In this document: one piece after another, positions 57,541 through 64,000 of the stretch
Layout: each line of letters opens with the position of its first letter
Position numbering within the stretch: the stretch's first letter is position 1
Source of the DNA: Tenebrio molitor
Lineage: Eukaryota; Arthropoda; Insecta; Coleoptera; Tenebrionidae
DNA length: 64,000 nt
Direction: 5' to 3'
NCBI RefSeq assembly: GCF_963966145.1
Contig: NC_091049.1
Span: forward strand, 2,108,001 to 2,172,000
The notes under the pieces: generated by a model
What the model was told of the DNA's origin: nothing
Database searches by the model: none
What the model saw: the letters and a program-made list of their open reading frames with translations, nothing else
Position numbers and translations under genes: made by a program

Positions 57541-57910
57541 TAAACAAAAAGAGATTTCTTTTTGAATAAAAAGAGAATTCTTTTTGGAAAAAGAGAATTC
57601 ATTTTGGAAAAAGAGAATTGTTTTTGAAAAAAGAGAATTGTTTTTGAAAAAAGAGAATTCTTTTTGGAAAAAGAGAATTGTTTTTGAAAAAAGAGAATTC
57701 TTTTTGGAAAAAAAGAGAATTCATTTCTAAAACCGGGACACAACTTTTTGGAAAAAGAGAATTCATTTTGGAAAAAGAGAATTGTTTTTGAAAAAAGAGA
57801 ATTCTTTTTGGAAAAAGAGAATTCTTTTTGGAAAAAGAGAATTGTTTTTGAAAAAAGAAAATTCTTTTTGGAAAAAAAGAGAATTCATTTCTAAAACCGG
57901 GACACAACTT
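57541..57910. repeat. Minisatellite of 18-20-bp units with a higher-order repeat
   Basis: Units of the type GAGAATTCTTTTTGGAAAAA (variants GAATTG, GAATTCATT) repeat through the tract. The array contains two larger blocks of about 155 bp, each ending CATTTCTAAAACCGGGACAC followed by AACTTT (57719-57750 and 57887-57912). The repeat-like frames at 57540-57743, 57599-57907 and 57782-58003 (NSLFPKRILFFQKQ-type) are by-products. Confidence 0.85.
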
Positions 57911-57929
57911 TCTTCTTCTTCTTCGCAGT

Positions 57930-60465
57930 TGTATGAACTTTTTCTACAGACAAATTTGTACTTTTCATCTGAACATTCTCATTTCAAGCTCCAGAAAAAT
58001 TAAAAATGGCATCTAAAAGAATTTTTATCTCTCATATCAGGCAAGATATTCCTTAAAACAAATTTCCAATTATATATATTTTTTTATAATGAATCTGATC
58101 TGCAGCTTCGAAGTCGTATTCATTGGAGAGAAAATACCAACTGTGTGAGATATTTAAATTTAAAAACGAAAGGTTTAGCAAGTTAGAGTTAAATATGGCT
58201 AAATAATAGTGTAAACAACGATCTCTAAGTCTAAATAGATTAACAGAAAAATGTAAACTTTAAAAATAAGATTTTTGAAAGAATATTAAAATGAAAAAAT
58301 TTACGCGACCTTGAGAGAAGGTGGTTGTTGTTTGATCACCGCTGTGCGCCTAAAAATTGAAGAAATTTAGAATGGGAAATTTTCAAATCAAGACAGGAGA
58401 CAAATGCAGACAATTTATTGTTAAGTTATAATGAAAAGAAGAAGAAGAAGAAGAAGAAGTTGCAACATTCAAAAATGAAAACTGTTTTGCTGCAAAGATG
58501 ACAAAAAATATATATAACAAATCTCACGAGAGCTGAAACAGTCATTTATGCAACACCTGTGTAAATCACTACATTTTTACAAGCAGGAAGTCGACACGCA
58601 CGATCGCAGCTACTTGTAATCCCACGCGTAAACAACGCGCTTTATGCCGTCTACATAATTGATTGCATCATAAAATTGTTATGAAAACAATTATTAATAA
58701 AACTTCACAACACGATCTAGGTGGCAGAAATTTTCTGTCGTGAAACCTGTCGCCATGTTGAAACAGGAGAAACGAGAGTCAGGTCGTGGCTTGTTTCGTA
58801 CAAACCGAAATGTTGTCATTTGTGGAGAGAAAGTCGTCCTGTAATACTTATTAAAAATAAAATTATATCGTTTGCAGTTGTTTTAATTTTCGTAAAACGT
58901 CTCGCAATTTGACAGTTTCGAATAAGCGTGTGAGTCAATCTAAGAGTCAATTTTGATTGGTGAATGTTTAGTTAACCTTGTGCGATTTGATTGAAACTTT
59001 CTTTTGCTGATTAAATTGTGTTTTTTAATAAACGCGCTCGTTCCGCCTCGAACATAACGTACACGCAAAGTAAACTAACCGCAACGGTGGCTCGGCTGTT
59101 CATAATTCGCCAGTCTGCAGCGTAACGTACGCACAAGCGGCGATTTCGTCAATCGTCCATAAACAAACGGCAACGAGACGATTTCCGTGCGAGAACAACG
59201 GCAGGATCGTTGAACTGTCGACAATTACTGCGTAAAAATTTGTTTAGCCTCCAACCTTGAGCCGTAGACAATTAACGCAAACCGTCGCGTCCGTGGCCGC
59301 GTGAACCGGCCTTAAAACCGGTCGCAACCGCACACGCCGATTGTCTCTCGCCGGAGGTTTCCGGTCCGCCGCCGCCACCGCCGCTCCTCGCCGATTCCTC
59401 TTTGCTGCCTTCGTCCGGGTGAACAGACGGATCAGAGTCGGTCCCTTTCGCTGAGCGTAGACGTCCATTACGAATTCTTTACGACCGTCCCCCACATCAA
59501 CGAACACGTCATCGGACTCACAAAGGCTGATGGTAATGATGGCCTGGGATGATTAAAAGGGCGCCGGGGGGACCGGGAGTGGGCGGGGGATCGACGACGA
59601 TTTTCACCAAACTTTTCCAGGACGATAGAAAAAAAAATCTCATTAAATAATTACATCTCCTGGAATTTATTTTGTTGCGTTATCTTCGGCTGAATATTAT
59701 TTATTAATAAATCATTCCCATCAGTTCTTGGCAAAAAAGGAAACGGAAATGTACCTGTCACATTGAAACCTTGTATTACTCCCACGTCCCCCTCCCCCCA
59801 TGCTTCTTGTAGTCCAGTACTTTTGTTCTACTCTCCCTTACACAGGTGTGGTGCACAAACGACTATTTTGGACGATATCACCTTTACAACTGTTCGTACG
59901 AAAAAATTGTTCAAGACAATCTTGTAGCTGACTAAATTTTGAACAAAATCTCTTTTGTGAAAATTTTTCTACGACTAATAGTTTCTGGGATATTGTTGAT
60001 AATATGTTGGTGTGTTTACGACGCTAGGTGTTGGCCACGTGTCCGTTAAATTCGCGCTATTACTGCATTTGTTAAACAATTTTCGACAATATCAATATTT
60101 CTGAATCTAAATCGATGGCTCTTCAGGACAGTGCTTGTGAAATTGCGATTGATCAAAAATTACAAAAGTTGTAGCGTTTTGAATTGATGGCAAAAATGAA
60201 TTTTAGAAAAATTTCAAAATTTTTTTTGACGTTTAGTTTTAAGAATTTTCTAGGGGAAAGCGAAAAAAATCTGTTAAGAAATCCGTGGGATGTGATATAT
60301 TGGAAAGAATCGAAGATGGAGCTGCCAGGGTAAAATATTCATCAAAAAATATTCTGTTAGAAAACTTAATTTTCTAGTAAAATGTATATTGGTGAATTAA
60401 TAATTTTCGAAAAATAAGAACTGAAAATTTATTCGTTACGTCAGACGATTTTTTATTACAAAAAT
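57930..60465. other. Spacer with (GAA)n tract and a CpG-rich patch
   Basis: (GAA)n at about 58436-58460. At 59040-59610 the sequence becomes GC- and CpG-rich (GCCGCCGCCACCGCC around 59370). No coding frame with a recognisable domain begins there; the minus frame at 59244-59507 lacks an ATG at its upstream end. The patch could be a promoter or first exon of a gene outside the window. Confidence 0.35.
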
Positions 60466-60467
60466 TG

Positions 60468-61032
60468 TTTTGACATAATGGGAGGCCATGGAAATGTTGC
60501 ATTTAAAGTCCATTCAAAAATCAAAAAACCACCAACGTCGCATGAGAATCGTAATTTTGTTTTTCTGGGCATTTTTAAGTAAAAATAATAAGAATCAATA
60601 AATAAATGAAATGTGCTGCTAATAAAACAATATGAACGGAATTCATAGCAATTGAATTTTATTTTAAATCAAATGTCATAATTTATAGCTACCAACTTAG
60701 TGTGAAAAAATATCTACCTAGGGTTTTTTAAATTTTACCAAACTAAAGCAACAGGTGGTGGTTTTTTGATTTTTGAATGGACTTTAATTTGGTAGTAAAA
60801 ACTATTGAATTAGATGATGTTTTTCTAAGTTTGAGGTTATAAATGGCGTCAATGTCTAGTGCATTGTTGTCAGTTTTACTAGTTTGCAATAGAAGAATAC
60901 TGAGACATCGCGGGAAATTCAGCAACATGTTATGTTCATTTTGACAGGTCTGCATGCCAAGCACTTTAATGACGAAAATCAAACAGTGCGTCCAACGTTA
61001 AAAAAAAATCATGGCCTCCCATTATGCCAAAA
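60468..61032. mobile_element. Inverted-repeat element, 565 bp
   Basis: The outer ends TTTTGACATAATGGGAGG and CCATG pair with the inverse at 61010-61032. A second inverted pair (ATTTAAAGTCCATTCAAAAA near 60500 and its inverse near 60770) lies within, so one element may be nested. Confidence 0.7.
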
Positions 61033-61320
61033 TAACGTGAACCGTGTTTACAAAAATATTTATTACTGGGACAGTTTTAAAACTACAACAATTTAAATGT
61101 CTTTACTCAATAATTCTCTGATGAACAGCATAATTCGTGTGGCCTTTTGAAAACTAATTATGAAGGTTATAGAAAGTGAAAATTTTGTTTTCTTGTTTTT
61201 TTTTCTTCGAATCTGCTACCATTTTTTCTTCAGGACTGGAGAATCATGTGGTAACCGGTAAGAAAGTCCGATGAAAATGAAGAAGAGGATAATGCTGAAA
61301 CGGTGGAAGAAATAGTTATT

Positions 61321-61410
61321 TATTATACAAGACGATAAAATTGGATTTTATCTTCGAGAGCGTTTACGCTCGAGAAGATAAGTAAATTTTATCGTCGTGT
61401 ATAATATTCT
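61321..61410. repeat. Hairpin repeat with CG-containing centre
   Basis: TATTATACAAGACGATAAAA pairs with TTTTATCGTCGTGTATAATA. The inner TTATCTTCGAGAGCG pairs with CGCTCGAGAAGATAA around TTTA. It is followed by TTCTATTTCAG. Confidence 0.65.
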
Positions 61411-61734
61411 ATTTCAGTATTCTAATCTATTCAATTGCAGTAGAAGTAGTACCAGGCGATTTTAATATTAAAAAAAAATACTTATTGTAAAAGAAAAAAT
61501 AATTTTCGCGTTTTTTTTATTATTTTGATTTGTTGTTTTTTTCTCTAAAGGTTCGCGACCACACAAAATTCAGATAGTTTATCCAGCGAAATTCATCAAG
61601 CGGTTCCAGAGATATAAATTGTTTTGGAATTTTTTTTCACTCTGAATTGCTTGCATTTCTAGAGCAAACATTTCTCTTACTACAAAGACGTATCTGTATG
61701 TTAAAAAAATATCAAGTTAAATCGTGTACGTGTA

Positions 61735-62472
61735 CAGGGTGATTCAAGTTTTACCGCCCGAGCGAAAACACACACTTCTAATCGATTTACAATTCTCAAA
61801 AAATTCAGGAATAATTATGTGACGCTGTAGAACATTTTGTAAAAATTTCAATTTTTTTAATGACACGAGTAAAAATTTCGTTTTAATTCAATAACCGCTA
61901 CATTAATTTACATAATTTTTCACTGAGAGTCCTTTCAAACATTTAGGAGAAATTGTATGTCATTGAAATCATGAAAGCATCACCGGTTTTTTAAATAAAT
62001 GGAATTCGATATTAAAGTGCAAAATTTAGCTATGATTTATTATTAAACTGCGCGGTCACTTCAACAGTAGAGGTTTACATGGGTTATTTAATGGTATCCT
62101 TAAGGGACTAAAGAATTACTAGAAAAGTTCCCAACAGATGTTTCCCAACAAAGAGGTATTTATTTATGACACTGCAGTTGTAAATCTTGATCATTTTTCG
62201 CTGCTAATGTTAAAATTGGAATAATTCAAAAACTAATCCATTTTTTTTTATGTGAATTTCTTCGAATTAATTGTGAATTATGAGCGCGCACGGAAAAATT
62301 TTTTTTTTTGGTCAAAATCGATTTTTTAAATTTTATGGCTGTAAATGAAGTAATACGGGAAAATTGATTGCACACGTTTGAAGCCTTACATGAAGGGAAT
62401 GTAACACTAAAGTTTCGTAATTTTTACTAATTTTTTTAATAGGGAGCGGGCGGCAAAACTTGAATCACCCTG
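61735..62472. mobile_element. MITE family 'CAGGGTGATTCAAG', copy 2
   Basis: The ends CAGGGTGATTCAAGTTTTAC and the inverse are both flanked by TA. The interior matches 27296-27971 with small insertions, including about 50 bp near 62060-62100 that are absent from copy 1. Confidence 0.85.
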
Positions 62473-62631
62473 TACTTATCAGATCGTTTGAGAGAAAAAC
62501 ATTAAAACAAAATAATTAAAGAAAAATGGTTTGTTGCTAATATATTTATTTCAAATAATTGCAGCAACCAACACTATTCCTTGAAAGATCAAGAAAAATT
62601 CCACAAATTTGCTGTTCTACTTATTAACTAA

Positions 62632-62988
62632 AAATGAAATCCTGGGCTGGGAAGGCGTTGGAAACCGTCAATTGTTGTACTTTTTTAAAGCGTAGATTAA
62701 TTGCAACGTGTTGACAGCTAACCTAAAAGTTAGAACCAAAAAATCTTTCTTTTTTTCTCTATCTTTGCAATGTTTTACATTAAAAATAGAATAACTAACA
62801 ATTCCTATTCTCGAAGCAAATATCTAAAGGCACTCTTTGCTAAAAACAATCATGTTCAATAATGTGCAGATTAAACATAAACAAATGTCATTCATGTCAA
62901 ATAGCGGGAAATTCAAACTTTACGCTGTTCCCAATGGTTTACTTTTTCAATGCCTACTCAGCCCAGGGTTTCATTTGAACGCATGATA
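62632..62988. repeat. Dispersed repeat, second copy of 16369-16722
   Basis: Same orientation and order as the first copy, with scattered substitutions and a small insertion (GTCATTCATGTCAAATA near 62888). Confidence 0.7.
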
Positions 62989-63019
62989 TTTACCACACCA
63001 AATTTTTTTTTTCACACAG

Positions 63020-63287
63020 TTAAAACTGTGCGATCAAAATATAATTTTTAATTGTCAGTTTCCAAACAACTTTCTGGTTTATAACTATAACGTGGTTGTG
63101 TATTCTTTAATAAATTGAATTTAACAGCTAAATTCATGTGTATAATTTTAGCGAATATATCATGACGTTTCTTATATTCGCTTTGAGCCAAAACGGTGCA
63201 AGAAGAAATGATGTGTTCAATTGTTTCCCCTTCAGTTCCGCAAATCCTACATTTATCAATGATCGATTGTAAACCGCATATGTATTT
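63020..63287 (-). mobile_element. R4/Dong-like fragment (copy 3)
   Basis: About 268 bp match 7441-7700 of copy 1: the coding part from the CCHC finger to near the endonuclease motif. The 5' side abuts an (ATT)n tract (63290-63304), as in copy 1. The 3' part is absent. Confidence 0.8.
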
Positions 63288-63304
63288 TTGTATTATTATT
63301 ATTT

Positions 63305-64000
63305 TTTAATTACTCTAATTGTATATAATTGTACAAATTGAAACAGTCAACTGTCTCACTTGAGAGTTGATTCTTCACGCTCCCACCTCTACCTTCATCA
63401 TCATCTCTCTCAAATTGTAATTTAATTGTAGCACTTCCAGCAAATTGCTTTGAGCACGCGTTGAGCCTTTATTACGACGTACAGGGCCGAGCAATTAAAT
63501 TACAACGCGACACGAATCGTTGCTGGTCTAAGCGACCGAAATGTATTTTTCCAAAAATATGTTTCGGAAAGTTTGGATGAAAACGTGTTTAGTTGTGAAG
63601 TGTTTTAACGATGTCTAAATTCCGTTTCTCTGGTGCAATTATGCTCGATGGACGACAATAATTGTCCGGAAAAAAGTACTTGATGCGAGTGAATTGGAAC
63701 AATCAGAAATAACTGGCGGTCATTCGACCATTGTTAACGATGATGGGAGTGAGTGGCCATTTATGGTTTATTGTGTATTGCCGTTTTAATTTTTCAAATA
63801 GCGTCCTCCTCTTCTTGCTTTTCCCATAAAATTAACTGCGTTTTATATTCATCAATAACTTCACAGGTCATTAATTCGAAGTGAACTGCACTTGTAAAAA
63901 AGAAAAGAAAAGAAGAATTTTATTATTTGCTTTTCTTCTCACGTTGATGCTTGCTGGCTCAGCTTGTCAACAAAACAAACAAATCAATCGGAAATAAATT
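63305..64000. other. Gene-free flank
   Basis: No supported gene or repeat up to the window end. Confidence 0.4.

Noticed and set aside
57540..58003. Repeat proteins of the NSLFPKRILFFQKQ type
   Set aside because: They are translations of an AT-rich minisatellite, open in more than one frame, without promoter or splice context.
59244..59507. 87-codon minus-strand frame in a CpG-rich patch
   Set aside because: The first codon is GTG, not ATG, and the product is an arginine-rich low-complexity sequence.

Overview
The window looks like AT-rich insect nuclear DNA, probably from a beetle, although the order is an inference. Three things support this: a split gene encoding a Posterior-sex-combs-type Polycomb protein, short introns with canonical GT..AG ends, and a dense load of insect-type transposable elements (R4/Dong-like LINE, hAT, mariner, Crypton-like repeats, and many short inverted-repeat elements with TA target duplications). 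Most open frames in the window are chance frames or decayed transposons. I saw no rRNA, CRISPR array or convincing tRNA.

The left part (about 2.0-18.3 kb) holds three related small genes that I do not recognise: gene A (main exon 2088-2558, minus), gene B (13266-13751, minus) and gene C (17710-18180, plus). Each encodes about 156-161 residues with six conserved cysteines, a C-x-H-x5-C-x5-C block, a C-x-WTV-x-Y motif, a Y-x-P-x-L..ID-x-V..WP segment and an acidic tail ending in a GY-x-S motif. Each has a TATA-type promoter, a short first exon and one intron whose acceptor CAG abuts the start ATG. G-rich promoter elements, a duplicated upstream block and the common exon layout mark them as a local gene family. 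This family is the best candidate for an undescribed system here. R4/Dong-like elements, a Crypton-like repeat, a 1.4-kb foldback element and TA-flanked MITEs lie between the copies.

The centre (about 22.4-35.2 kb) is occupied by a Psc/Su(z)2-type PCGF gene on the minus strand. It has four coding exons, all in phase 0, that join to 957 codons: a RING finger, a RAWUL domain split over three exons, and one long lysine/proline-rich exon. Its last intron is 9 kb and full of MITEs. Upstream (35.3-44 kb) there are CpG-rich stretches, a GA microsatellite and several GCCAT (Pho/YY1-like) motifs, which may be its promoter and control region. Inverted copies of one repeat flank this part at 31.9 and 45.0 kb.

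The right part (44-64 kb) has no gene I can support. It holds a decayed ORF of a widespread insect mobile family (47.8-48.6 kb), a broken hAT transposase with a DUF4371-like domain framed by inverted Crypton-like repeats (49.75-53.6 kb), a mariner relic, an 18-20-bp minisatellite with a higher-order unit, a CpG-rich patch at 59.0-59.6 kb, and further MITEs.
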